Assembly (NCBI RefSeq): GCF_001425265.1
Contig: NZ_LMEC01000026.1
Span: 373,877 to 437,876 of the forward strand
Length of the DNA: 64,000 bases
Reading direction: 5' to 3'
From: Massilia sp. Root418
GTDB taxonomy: Bacteria > Pseudomonadota > Gammaproteobacteria > Burkholderiales > Burkholderiaceae_D
Below are positions 8,611 to 16,561 of this stretch, piece by piece (the stretch's first letter is position 1; the number at the start of each line of letters is the position of its first letter). The notes beneath the pieces are model-generated. The model did no database searches and was not told where the DNA came from. It saw nothing but the letters and a program-made list of their open reading frames with translations. Both the position numbers and the translations under genes were made by a program.

Positions 8611-9153
8611 TTAGCGCTCGCCCTTGAAGATCTCGCGCTCGATCAGCACGGTCTCGCTGCCGTCGGTCAGCCAGATCTGGCCGTCCTGGATGGTGCATTG
8701 CAGCTGCATGGTGCGCTGGGCCATCTTGGCCAGCTGCTCGGTGGCTTCGGACTGCAGGTTGACCACGGTGAGGTTCTTGGCGCGCTCGACCTTGTTGGCC
8801 AGGCCCTTCCACCAGATATGGCTGGTGGCGTTGTAGCTGTACACCATCACCTGCTCCGAGCGCCCCGCGCCCTTGAGCAGCTTCTTGTCGTCCGGCTGGC
8901 CCACTTCGATCCACAGCTGGATGGCGCCGGTCAGGTCCTTCTGCCACAGGTCCGGCTCGTCGGTGTCGAACAGGCCCTTGGTGAAGGTCAGGTGCTCGTG
9001 CGCGTGGATGGCGAAGGCCAGCAGGCGCACCATCATGCGTTCGTCGGTCTCCGACGGATGGCGCGCCAGGGTCAGCAGATGCGTGTCGTAATAATTGCGG
9101 TCCATGTCCGCAATCGATAGTTCGGCTTTGTAGATTGTTGCTTTGAGGGCCAT
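8611..9153 (-). CDS. yaeQ: YaeQ family protein
   Basis: The 180-residue product matches YaeQ along its length: MALKATIYKAELSIADMDR at the start, then HPSETDERMMVRLLAFA, LWIEVGQPD and an MQLQCTIQDGQIWLTDG end. YaeQ has a PD-(D/E)XK nuclease-like fold and was named as a high-copy suppressor linked to RfaH, but its reaction is unknown. It begins 25 bases after purU on the same strand and could share its transcript. Confidence 0.92.
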   Translation of the reverse strand: MALKATIYKAELSIADMDRNYYDTHLLTLARHPSETDERMMVRLLAFAIHAHEHLTFTKGLFDTDEPDLWQKDLTGAIQLWIEVGQPDDKKLLKGAGRSEQVMVYSYNATSHIWWKGLANKVERAKNLTVVNLQSEATEQLAKMAQRTMQLQCTIQDGQIWLTDGSETVLIEREIFKGER

Positions 9154-9178
9154 TGCTAACTTCTATGTTCAGTAAGGG

Positions 9179-10048
9179 TTATTTGAATACGACGGTCTTG
9201 GCGCCGTTCTGCAGCACGCGGTGTTCCGTGAACCACTTCACGGCACGCGCCAGCACCACGCACTCGACGTCGCGGCCGATGGCCGACAGCGTGTCCGCGT
9301 CCATCGAATGGTCCACGCGCTCCACGTCCTGCTCGATGATCGGGCCTTCATCCAGGTCGCTGGTGACGAAGTGCGCCGTGGCGCCGATCAGCTTCACGCC
9401 GCGGTGGTGCGCCTGCGCGTAGGGCTTGGCGCCCTTGAAACTGGGCAGGAAGGAATGGTGGATGTTGATGGCCTTGCCCTTCAGGCGCGCGCACAGCTGG
9501 GGCGACAGGATCTGCATGTAGCGCGCCAGCACCACCAGGTCGATCTGGTGGTTGTCCATCAGTTCGATGATGCGCGACTCCTGCGCCAGCTTGGCCTCTT
9601 CCGGCGCGCCGGCCGCCAGCGGCAGGTGGTGGAAGGGAATATTGTAACTGGCCGCCAGCTGGTAGAAGTCCATGTGGTTGGACACGATGGCCGGAATCTC
9701 CACCGGCAGCAGGCCGCTCTTGTAGCGGAACAGCAGGTCGTTCAGGCAGTGGCCGATCTTCGATACCATCAGCATCACGCGCGGCTTGACGTGGGCGTCG
9801 CGCAGCTTCCAGTCCAGCTGCATGGCCTCGCCCAGCTGCGCGAAATCGGCGCGCAGCTGGGCGTCGCTCACACCCGGCTCGTCCAGCGAAAAATGCACGC
9901 GCATGAAAAACAGCCGCGATTCGGCGTCGCCGAACTGCGCAGAGTCTATGATGTTGCAACCGTGTTCGGCCAAAAAGCCCGACACGCGGTGCACGATACC
10001 GCGCTGGTCCAGGCAGGACAGGGTGAGGATGTATTCTGGATGCGTCAT
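9179..10048 (-). CDS. purU: Formyltetrahydrofolate deformylase
   Basis: The 289-residue enzyme hydrolyses 10-formyl-THF to formate and THF, balancing one-carbon pools and feeding formate to PurT. An N-terminal ACT domain (residues 1-80, LSCLDQRGIVHRVSGFLAEHG) is followed by the formyltransferase domain, with the catalytic-loop asparagine and histidine in INIHHSFLPSF and the late aspartate in TSDLDEGPII. Length is normal for PurU. It is divergent from the MDR oxidoreductase gene across about 135 bp. Confidence 0.95.
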   Translation of the reverse strand: MTHPEYILTLSCLDQRGIVHRVSGFLAEHGCNIIDSAQFGDAESRLFFMRVHFSLDEPGVSDAQLRADFAQLGEAMQLDWKLRDAHVKPRVMLMVSKIGHCLNDLLFRYKSGLLPVEIPAIVSNHMDFYQLAASYNIPFHHLPLAAGAPEEAKLAQESRIIELMDNHQIDLVVLARYMQILSPQLCARLKGKAINIHHSFLPSFKGAKPYAQAHHRGVKLIGATAHFVTSDLDEGPIIEQDVERVDHSMDADTLSAIGRDVECVVLARAVKWFTEHRVLQNGAKTVVFK

Positions 10049-10183
10049 GTCAGGAAAAATAGGTTAGACGAATATCAACCCGCTATTGTCGCATGCCTGC
10101 GCGGCAGTTCCATCAAAATGAAAAATAGCACGATCGTTCAATTCTAAGTTATAGTTAAAGAACTCACTATTTGGAGACATAAA

Positions 10184-11200
10184 ATGACCTTGGAGAACCT
10201 GCAATTCCGCTTGGCCAGCCGTCCGGTCGGCATGGCCAAAGCATCCGACTTCCAGCAGGCGGCCGAGCCGCTGCGCGACCTGGCGGACGGTGAAATCACC
10301 GTCAAGACGCTATACCTGTCGCTCGACCCGGCCATGCGCGGCTGGATGAACGACGCCAAGTCCTACATCCGCCCGGTGGCGATCGGCGAAGTGATGCGCG
10401 CCGGCGGCGTGGGCGAAGTGGTGGCGTCCAAGTCGCCCAAGTACGCGGTGGGCGACATCGTGTCCGGCGGCATAGGCGTGCAAGCCTACTGGCAGGGCGC
10501 AGCGGACGACAAGAGCGCTTCCTTCTTCAAGATCGACAGCCGCCTGGCGCCGCTGACCACATGGATGAACACCCTGGGCATGCCCGGCATGACGGCCTAC
10601 TTCGGCCTGCTGGAAGTGGGCCAGCCGAAAGCCGGCGAAACGGTGGTGGTGTCCGGCGCGGCCGGCGCCGTGGGGCAGACCGTGGGCCAGGTGGCCAAGC
10701 AGCTGGGCTGCCGCGTGGTCGGCATTGCCGGCGGCAAAGAGAAATGCGACTTCGTGGTCAATGAGCTCGGCTTCGACGCCTGCATCGACTACAAGACCGG
10801 CTCGGTGCGCGACGGCCTGAAGGAACACTGCCCGCAAGGCGTGGACGTGTACTTCGACAATGTGGGCGGCGACATCCTGGACACCGTGCTGACGCGCATC
10901 AACATGAAGGCGCGCATCGTCATCTGCGGCGCCATCTCGCAGTACAACAACACCACGCCGGTGAAAGGCCCCGCCAACTATCTGTCGCTGCTGGTGAACC
11001 GCGCGCGCATGGAAGGCATGGTGGTGTTCGACTACGCCGACCGCTACCATCTGGGCGTGGCCGCGCTGGCCGGCTGGCTCAAGGAAGGCAAGATCAAAAG
11101 CAAGGAAGACGTGGTGCAGGGACTGGAAAACTTCCCGCAGGCATTGACGATGCTGTTTGAAGGAAAAAATTTCGGCAAACTTGTGCTTAAAGTCGCCTGA
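10184..11200 (+). CDS. Zinc-less MDR NADP-dependent oxidoreductase (CurA / leukotriene B4 dehydrogenase type)
   Basis: The 338-residue protein belongs to the medium-chain dehydrogenase branch that reduces the double bond of alpha,beta-unsaturated carbonyls with NADPH. Seen are LSLDPAMRGWM, the cofactor loop VSGAAGAVGQTVGQ near residue 158, GIAGGKEKC and YFDNVGGDILD, all standard in this group; zinc-ligand cysteines are absent. TTGGAGA precedes the ATG. It stands alone between purU (divergent) and the KGG gene. The physiological substrate is unknown. Confidence 0.9.
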   Translation: MTLENLQFRLASRPVGMAKASDFQQAAEPLRDLADGEITVKTLYLSLDPAMRGWMNDAKSYIRPVAIGEVMRAGGVGEVVASKSPKYAVGDIVSGGIGVQAYWQGAADDKSASFFKIDSRLAPLTTWMNTLGMPGMTAYFGLLEVGQPKAGETVVVSGAAGAVGQTVGQVAKQLGCRVVGIAGGKEKCDFVVNELGFDACIDYKTGSVRDGLKEHCPQGVDVYFDNVGGDILDTVLTRINMKARIVICGAISQYNNTTPVKGPANYLSLLVNRARMEGMVVFDYADRYHLGVAALAGWLKEGKIKSKEDVVQGLENFPQALTMLFEGKNFGKLVLKVA

Positions 11201-11301
11201 ACCGCATTCTTGCGGAACTAAGCGCCATGACACTTCTCTAATTGACGGAGCAGCCAGCTTGGCTGCCCGTCCAACGTTCACTACGATTAAGGAGAAGAGT
11301 C

Positions 11302-11625
11302 ATGGCTACAAATCAAGGCGATCAGACCAAAGGCGGCGCCAGCAAGGGCACGGCAAAACGCGGCTTCGCGGCGATGGATGAAGCGCAGCAGCGCAGCAGC
11401 GCCAGCAAGGGCGGACAGGCCGCGCACCAGAAAGGCACGGCGCATGAATTCGATTCTGAGGAAGCGCGCCGCGCTGGCCAGAAAGGCGGCGAAGCGGTCA
11501 GCCGCGACCGCGAGCACATGGCGGAGATCGGCCGCAAAGGCGGCGAGAGCCGCCAGTCGGCCAACCGTGCGGCGGGCAATCGCCAGGGCGGCAGCGGCAG
11601 TGGCGGCAAAGCGGAAGAGAAGTAA
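11302..11625 (+). CDS. KGG-repeat general stress protein
   Basis: The 107-residue hydrophilic protein is built from repeats of the stress-protein KGG type (SASKGGQAA, GQKGGEAVS, GRKGGESR), as in GsiB/Con-10 proteins associated with desiccation and starvation. It is probably intrinsically disordered and cytoplasmic. The start at 11302 has AAGGAGAAG seven bases upstream; an earlier in-frame start lacks such a site. It lies just before dps, a sensible stationary-phase pairing. Confidence 0.85.
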   Translation: MATNQGDQTKGGASKGTAKRGFAAMDEAQQRSSASKGGQAAHQKGTAHEFDSEEARRAGQKGGEAVSRDREHMAEIGRKGGESRQSANRAAGNRQGGSGSGGKAEEK

Positions 11626-11695
11626 GCAGCCCCCCCCTCTTTTGCCAGAGGCGCGCACTGCACTATAGCGTCCGCCGTGTTTCACCGTGCTGGGC

Positions 11696-11744
11696 TAGAA
11701 TCGGCAAGCCCGCTGGCAAGGGCCAGCGTTTGCTACCGATTCTA
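11696..11744. promoter_or_regulatory. Inverted repeat at a TAGAAT box before dps
   Basis: TAGAATCGG (11696-11704) is repeated in inverted form as CCGATTCTA (11736-11744), with an inner GCTGGC/GCCAGC pair. The left arm begins with a TAGAAT -10-like hexamer. It lies 20-70 bp upstream of the dps start, so it may be an operator or a 5'-leader hairpin. The same GCTAGAATCGG string recurs before the exporter gene at about 12288. Confidence 0.5.
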
Positions 11745-11764
11745 CCCACCATCACGAGGCAAAC

Positions 11765-12268
11765 ATGACTGCAATCTCGAAACAGGGCGGCGACGCGCTG
11801 ACCACTCCCACCGACCTGGGCCCCAAGGCGCGCAAGGAAGTCACGCTGGGCCTGAACCGCCTGCTGGCGGACGCGTTCGCGCTCTACATCAAATGCAAGA
11901 ACTTCCACTGGCACGTGAGCGGCCCGCACTTCCGTTCCTACCACCTGCTGCTGGACGAGCAGGCCACCGCCGTGTATGCCATGCTGGACCCGGTGGCCGA
12001 GCGCGTGCGCAAGCTGGGCGGCAGCACGCTGCGCTCGGTGGGCCACATTGCCGAACTGCAGCGCATCAAGGACAACAACGCCGAGTACGTGGACCCGGTG
12101 GCCATGCTCAACGAACTGCGCGAAGATAACCAGCAGCTGGTGAAGTTCATGCGCGAAGTGCACGACATCTGCGACGAGGACAATGACATTGCCACCGCCA
12201 GCCTGCTAGAAAACTGGATCGACGAAGCGGAACAGCGCATCTGGTTCCTGTTCGAATCGACCCGCTAA
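11765..12268 (+). CDS. dps: Dps-family ferritin-like DNA-protecting protein
   Basis: The 167-residue protein forms dodecamers that oxidise and store iron and bind DNA in starvation. Ferroxidase ligands are visible in NFHWHVSGPHFRSYHLLLDEQ, with His in NFHWH and the Asp/Glu further on. The lysine-containing N-terminus could contact DNA. GAGGCAAAC before the ATG gives a modest ribosome site. It is preceded by the KGG stress gene and an inverted repeat that may regulate it. Confidence 0.93.
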   Translation: MTAISKQGGDALTTPTDLGPKARKEVTLGLNRLLADAFALYIKCKNFHWHVSGPHFRSYHLLLDEQATAVYAMLDPVAERVRKLGGSTLRSVGHIAELQRIKDNNAEYVDPVAMLNELREDNQQLVKFMREVHDICDEDNDIATASLLENWIDEAEQRIWFLFESTR

Positions 12269-12289
12269 AAAATTGTCGGCAAGGCATGC

Positions 12290-12320
12290 TAGAATCGGTC
12301 GAACCTCAACCACAAGGTTC
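12290..12320 (+). promoter_or_regulatory. TGCTAGAAT extended -10 box plus leader hairpin
   Basis: TGCTAGAAT (TAGAAT at 12290-12295) fits an extended -10 promoter element. It is followed by the perfect inverted repeat GAACCT...AGGTTC (12301-12320) nine bases before the exporter start codon. I see no good -35 hexamer. Confidence 0.4.
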
Positions 12321-12328
12321 GCTCCGAC

Positions 12329-12963
12329 ATGGCACAGTTTCCACTCGATACCCTGGCCGCCTACGTGGCAGCCGTCCTGCTGCTGGTGATCGCTCCGGTC
12401 CTGACAACATCCTGGCCATCAGCCGCGGCCTGAGCCAGGGCCGCACGGCCGCTACCCTGTCCGCTTGCGCCGCAGGGCTGGGCATCATGCTGCACTCCGT
12501 CGCTGCGGCACTGGGGCTGACGCTGCTGATCCAGGCGTCGCCCGCTGCCTTCTGGGCCGTCAAGCTGGCCGGCGCCGCCTACCTGCTCTATCTGGGCTAT
12601 AAGGCGCTCAGCTCGCACGGCCTGATCTCGTTCCAGCCTGCCGCGCAGCAAAGCCTGCGCAGCATTTTTGCCAGCGGCCTGCTGTCCACCATCCTCAATC
12701 CCAAACCCGGCCTGTTCGTGCTGGCCTTCATCCCGCAGTTCGTGAGCGCTGAGCGCGGCTCGGTGACGGTGCAGATGCTGGCCTACGGTGCTATTTTCGC
12801 CGTGCTCACCGCCGCCATCTTTGCGCTCATGGGCTGCTACGCGGCCAAGCTGTCGGACTGGATAGCGCAGCGCCCGCGTGCCACCAAAGGCCTCAACGTC
12901 GGCGCCGGGGTGGCCTTCGTAGCCTCCGGCATCTCGATACTCGCCCTGGGCAACCGCCGCTAA
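12329..12963 (+). pseudogene. LysE/RhtB-family amino-acid exporter with a one-base frameshift
   Basis: The gene begins at ATG 12329 (MAQFPLDTLAAYVAAVLLLVIAP). The family motif PGPDN is broken because the sequence reads GCTCCGGTCCTGAC where one more C is expected. The remaining frame (GPDNILAISRGLSQGR to ALGNRR) is intact and typical, with several hydrophobic helices and the NPKP loop. The missing base lies at 12395-12397. LysE proteins export amino acids or homoserine lactones and are about 205-210 residues, which the repaired gene matches. As given, translation from 12329 would not yield transporter. It is either a recent pseudogene or a sequencing error. Confidence 0.85.
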
Positions 12964-13769
12964 GCCGGCACGCCCACGATCACGCTGGAGGCCTTGAACA
13001 GGGCGGTTGCCTCCATGCCCTCCTCCAGCGCCAGCGCCGCGCAGCTTTCCAGGGTCACGGTGGCGCCTATGGTGCCGCCGCCGGGCAGCGCAATACTCAC
13101 GTCCGCGCTCACCGCGCCAGGCAGCAGGCGCGACACCACGCCGGTCAGCTGGTTGCGCGCCGATAAGCGCGCGCCGTCGGCGCCGGTGGCAATCATGACC
13201 GAGGACGCTTTCACCAGTGCGAACGCGTCCGATCCCGGTTTCAAACCAAGGCTGGCCGTGCTTTCGTGCGTGATGACGGCGACGATGCGCTGACCGCCGA
13301 CGATGTCGATGGTTACTTCATCATTCACCGCGCCGGTCTTGATAGCCGACACGGTGCCGGCAAAATGGTTGCGCGCGCTGGTTTTCATCTTCATGGTCTG
13401 GATCAGGAGGAAGTCGTCGGCCAGCGCATGCGACTGGCGGCTCAGGTGCTCTACGAACAAGCGGTGCTCGCGCTCTATCTTGTGGAAGTTTTCCACCAGC
13501 TGCGCACCGCGCCTGGTGAGCCGCGTGCCGCCGCCGCCCTTGCCTCCCGCTACCCGCTCCACCAGCGGCTCGCCAGCCAGGTTGTTCATTGCCTCGATCG
13601 CGTCCCAGGCGCCCTTGTAGCTCATCTTCACCGCCTTGGCTGCCTGCGTGATGGAGCCGCATTCCGCGATGCTGGCCAGCAGCGCCACGCGGTTCGCGCC
13701 GCCCAGGTGCTCGCCGCCCACCGTCATCCAGACCTTGCCCTCCAGGGCCAGCACGGCATCCTTATCCAT
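12960..13769 (-). CDS. modE: ModE molybdate-responsive transcriptional regulator
   Basis: The 269-residue protein has the N-terminal winged helix of ModE (residues 1-115, with SITQAAKAVKMSYKGAWDAI and a wing at GGKGGGGTRLT) and two Mop/TOBE molybdate-binding repeats (about 125-195 and 200-267, each starting SARNxxxGxV). ModE dimers bound to molybdate repress mod operons. It is the last gene of modA-modB-modC-modE, overlaps modC by 8 bp and meets the exporter gene tail-to-tail with a 4-bp overlap. A matching ModE operator sits before modA. Confidence 0.95.
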   Translation of the reverse strand: MDKDAVLALEGKVWMTVGGEHLGGANRVALLASIAECGSITQAAKAVKMSYKGAWDAIEAMNNLAGEPLVERVAGGKGGGGTRLTRRGAQLVENFHKIEREHRLFVEHLSRQSHALADDFLLIQTMKMKTSARNHFAGTVSAIKTGAVNDEVTIDIVGGQRIVAVITHESTASLGLKPGSDAFALVKASSVMIATGADGARLSARNQLTGVVSRLLPGAVSADVSIALPGGGTIGATVTLESCAALALEEGMEATALFKASSVIVGVPA

Positions 13770-14457
13770 TCCCGTCCTCCTCGAGGATGGCGCCGTCGGC
13801 CATCGTCAGCACATGCCCGCCGAAGACGCGCGCGTCCTCCGGGTCGTGGGTAATCATCAGCATGGGAATGTCCAGGCGGCGCTGCAGGGCGTCCAGCTCT
13901 TCGCGCATGCGCACCCGCAGCATCGGGTCCAACGCAGCGAAGGGTTCGTCCAGCAGCAGCGCAGCCGGGTCGGCGATCAGCGCGCGCGCCAGCGCCACCC
14001 GCTGCCGCTGACCGCCCGACAGCTGCGAGGGCAGCTGCTGCGCCACCGCCTGCAGCTGGAAAGCGTCCAGCCAGTACGCCAGCCGCTCGCCATCGACACG
14101 CGGCGCGGGATTGAACCAGCCGCGGTTCGACCAGCCGCGATGCAAGCCGAACACAATATTCTGGCGCACGTTCAGGTGCGGGAACAGGGCGTAGTCCTGG
14201 AACAGGTAGCCCACGCGGCGGCGCTGCACCGGCAAGTTGATGCGCGCGGCGCTGTCGAACAGGCGGCGCCCGCCCAATTCAATGCTGCCGGCGTCCGGCG
14301 TGATCAAGCCGGCCACCGCTTTGAGCAGCATGCTCTTGCCCGCGCCGGAAGCGCCATAGATGACGATGCGGCGGCTGTCCGAGCGCAGGCGCGCCCTGAG
14401 CGTGAATTTGCGCGTGCCGGCGCGCAGGGTCTTGGCGATGTCGAGCTGGATCTGCAT
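13762..14457 (-). CDS. modC: Molybdate ABC transporter ATP-binding protein
   Basis: The 231-residue ATPase drives molybdate import with ModB. Walker A is GASGAGKS near residue 37, the signature LSGGQRQRVALARAL, Walker B LLLDEPFAALD and the switch histidine ITHDPED. At 231 residues it lacks the C-terminal TOBE/Mop domain of longer ModC proteins; the neighbouring ModE supplies the molybdate-binding domains. The start at MQIQLDIAK was chosen because the longer frame would overlap modB. Confidence 0.93.
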   Translation of the reverse strand: MQIQLDIAKTLRAGTRKFTLRARLRSDSRRIVIYGASGAGKSMLLKAVAGLITPDAGSIELGGRRLFDSAARINLPVQRRRVGYLFQDYALFPHLNVRQNIVFGLHRGWSNRGWFNPAPRVDGERLAYWLDAFQLQAVAQQLPSQLSGGQRQRVALARALIADPAALLLDEPFAALDPMLRVRMREELDALQRRLDIPMLMITHDPEDARVFGGHVLTMADGAILEEDGNG

Positions 14458-14458
14458 G

Positions 14459-15127
14459 TCAGGGTTGCCGCATGGGCGTGAGTTTGTTGGCCAGCACCAG
14501 TACCGCAACGCAGGTCACCGAGGTGATGACGACCAGCAGGTTCGCGGTATCGTCCTGCCCTGCCTGGACCGCCTCGTATACCGCAATCGACAGGGTCTGC
14601 GTCTTGCCGGGTATGCTGCCCGCCACCATCAGTGTGGCGCCGAATTCGCCCATGGAGCGCGCGAAAGCGAGCAAGGTGCCCGCCAGTACGCCGCGCCAGG
14701 CCAGCGGCAGGGTCACACGCAGGAATACGCCGGTGGCCGACACGCCCAGCACGCGGGCGGCGTCCTCCAGCTGCGTGTCCACCGTTTCGAACGCCGAGCG
14801 CGCCGCCTTCAGCACCAGCGGGAAGGCCACCACCGCAGCGGCAATCACCGCTGCCTGCCAAGTGAAGATCAGGTTGATGCCGAAGTGATCCTGCAGCCAG
14901 TGGCCTATCGGGCCGTTGCGGCCGATCAGCACAAGCAGGTAATAGCCCAGCACCGTGGGCGGCATTACCATCGGCAAAGTCAGGATGGCATCCAGCATAT
15001 CGCGGCCGGGGAAACGCGCGCGCGCCAGCAAGTAGCCCAGCGCCACGCCGAACACCACGTCCAGCAAGGTGGCCCACAGCGCCACCTTCAGCGACAGCGA
15101 CAACGCGATCCATGCCGGCTCCATCAT
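14459..15127 (-). CDS. modB: Molybdate ABC transporter permease
   Basis: The 222-residue inner-membrane protein has about five to six transmembrane helices (IALSLKVALWATLLDVVFGV, ILTLPMVMPPTVLGYYLLVL and others). The EAA loop that docks ModC is seen as EDAARVLGVSATGVFLRVTLP. It starts directly after the modA stop codon and ends one base before modC, so translation is probably coupled. Confidence 0.94.
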   Translation of the reverse strand: MMEPAWIALSLSLKVALWATLLDVVFGVALGYLLARARFPGRDMLDAILTLPMVMPPTVLGYYLLVLIGRNGPIGHWLQDHFGINLIFTWQAAVIAAAVVAFPLVLKAARSAFETVDTQLEDAARVLGVSATGVFLRVTLPLAWRGVLAGTLLAFARSMGEFGATLMVAGSIPGKTQTLSIAVYEAVQAGQDDTANLLVVITSVTCVAVLVLANKLTPMRQP

Positions 15128-15874
15128 TTAAGGACGTCCGAAACCGTATTTGGCCAGGATGGCCTGGCCGGCCGGCGCCAGCGCGTAGGCCAGGAAGCCG
15201 GCCCCGCCGGCGGCGTTGGGCGCCGTGCGGATGGCGGCGATGGGATACAGTACCGGCGTATCGGTCGGCACCGGCAGCGCCACTTTGACTTTCTCCTTCA
15301 TCGCCAGTGCATCGGTGGCGTAGACGAATCCGGCGTCGACTTCGCCGCGCGCCACGTAGTCCAGGCTTTGGCGCACCGATGCGCCGAAGATCAGCTTCGG
15401 CTCGACAGCTGCCCACAAGCCGGCCTTTTCCAGCGCCTGTTTCGTATAACGCCCTGCCGGAACGCTGGCCGGATTGCCCATGGCGACCCTGGCCACGGCA
15501 GGCAGGCGCAGGTCCGCCAGGCTATGCACCGGCAAGCTACTGGCCGACGGCACCACCAGCACCAGCGTATTGCTAACGAAATTCCTGCGGCTGCCGGCGG
15601 CCAGCAACTGCTGCTGCGCGGCCTTGTCCATCGCCTCCTGGTCGGCGGACGCAAACACATCCACCGGCGCGCCCTTGGCGATCTGCGCCACCAGCGCATC
15701 CGAGGCGGCGAAGTTGAGCAGCACCTTGTGGCCGGGATGCGCGGCCTCGTAAGCCTGCGCCAGTTCCTTGAAGGCATTGGTCAGGCTGGCGGCGGCGGAC
15801 ACGGTAATGTCGGCGGCAAACGCCCCGCCCATGGCCGTCCCCAGCGCGGCGGCGGCACACATCTTTTTCAGCAT
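15128..15874 (-). CDS. modA: Molybdate-binding periplasmic protein
   Basis: The product (248 residues from MLKKMC) has a signal peptide ending near GGAFA and begins the mature protein with ADITVSAAASLTNAFKELA, the ModA oxyanion-binding segment. LNFAASDALVAQIAKGAPVDVFASAD and the conserved tyrosine region are also typical. The start at 15874 is preferred because AAGGAG lies eight bases upstream; the longer start would begin inside the ModE operator. First gene of the mod operon. Confidence 0.94.
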   Translation of the reverse strand: MLKKMCAAAALGTAMGGAFAADITVSAAASLTNAFKELAQAYEAAHPGHKVLLNFAASDALVAQIAKGAPVDVFASADQEAMDKAAQQQLLAAGSRRNFVSNTLVLVVPSASSLPVHSLADLRLPAVARVAMGNPASVPAGRYTKQALEKAGLWAAVEPKLIFGASVRQSLDYVARGEVDAGFVYATDALAMKEKVKVALPVPTDTPVLYPIAAIRTAPNAAGGAGFLAYALAPAGQAILAKYGFGRP

Positions 15875-15899
15875 CAAGCACTCCTTCAGACCGGAAAAC

Positions 15900-15923
15900 C
15901 GCAATATACTCGATTATATAGCG
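15900..15923. promoter_or_regulatory. ModE operator (ModE box)
   Basis: CGCAATATA, six bases, TATATAGCG matches the known ModE palindrome (CGnTATATA-N6-TATATAnCG) at all but one defined position. It lies 26 bp upstream of the modA start and about 46 bp upstream of the divergent metalloprotease gene. ModE-molybdate binding here would repress modABC-modE, giving autoregulation. Confidence 0.85.
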
Positions 15924-15968
15924 GAGTGTGATACATTCTCGCCTCCCCACCTCTCCGGCAAGTCTTAT

Positions 15969-16475
15969 ATGCAGCCCCTGAAGTACCTGAGCGCCTATTC
16001 CGAGCAAATGCAGCAGCAAGTCCAGCAACTGATCGCGCAGGACAAGCTGGGCGACGTGCTGAAGAAGCGCTACCCGAGCGCACACGACATCCGCACCGAC
16101 AAGGCGCTGTACCAGTACGTCCAGGATCTGCGGAATGAGCACCTGCGCAACGCGGCGCCGATCGACAAGGTGGCTTTCGACAGCAAGATCCACGTCATCA
16201 ACCACGCGCTGGGGCTGCACACGTCGATCTCGCGGGTGCAGGGCGGCAAGCTGAAAGCCAAGCACGAAATCCGCGTGGCCACCATGTTCAAGGAAGTGCC
16301 GCTGGAATTCCTGCGCATGATCGCCGTGCACGAGCTGGCGCACGTGAAGGAAAAGCAGCACGACAAGGCGTTCTACAAGCTGTGCACCTATATGGAACCG
16401 AACTACCACCAGTACGAATTCGACCTGCGCCTCTACCTCACCCAGCTCGACCTGAGCGGCACCAAGCTCTGGTAG
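15969..16475 (+). CDS. YgjP/SprT-like zinc metallopeptidase (M48-like, DUF45)
   Basis: The 168-residue protein carries HELAHVKEKQHDKAFY, the HExxH...H zinc site of YgjP-type peptidases, with the later histidine as third ligand. It has no signal peptide and should be cytoplasmic; the substrate is unknown. The start at 15969 was chosen because the upstream open frame runs through the modA promoter. It is transcribed away from modA, and the ModE box sits between them. Confidence 0.85.
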   Translation: MQPLKYLSAYSEQMQQQVQQLIAQDKLGDVLKKRYPSAHDIRTDKALYQYVQDLRNEHLRNAAPIDKVAFDSKIHVINHALGLHTSISRVQGGKLKAKHEIRVATMFKEVPLEFLRMIAVHELAHVKEKQHDKAFYKLCTYMEPNYHQYEFDLRLYLTQLDLSGTKLW

Positions 16476-16486
16476 GAGCCCGCAAC

Positions 16487-16549
16487 AAAAAACAATGGGG
16501 TCAGGGTTAGTTTTCGCGCAGCGAAAAACTAACCCTGACCCCATTTTTT
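16487..16549. repeat. TGGGGTCAGGGTTA palindromic element, copy 1
   Basis: Left arm 16494-16517 and right arm 16521-16545 pair over about 24 bp with one bulged base and a three-base loop. Each side is flanked by A or T runs, so it would also act as a bidirectional terminator between the convergent peptidase and LOG-family genes. The outer TGGGGTCAGGGTTA is shared exactly with the element at 36547-36604, while the inner stems differ. Confidence 0.85.
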
Positions 16550-16561
16550 GTGCAAGATTTC

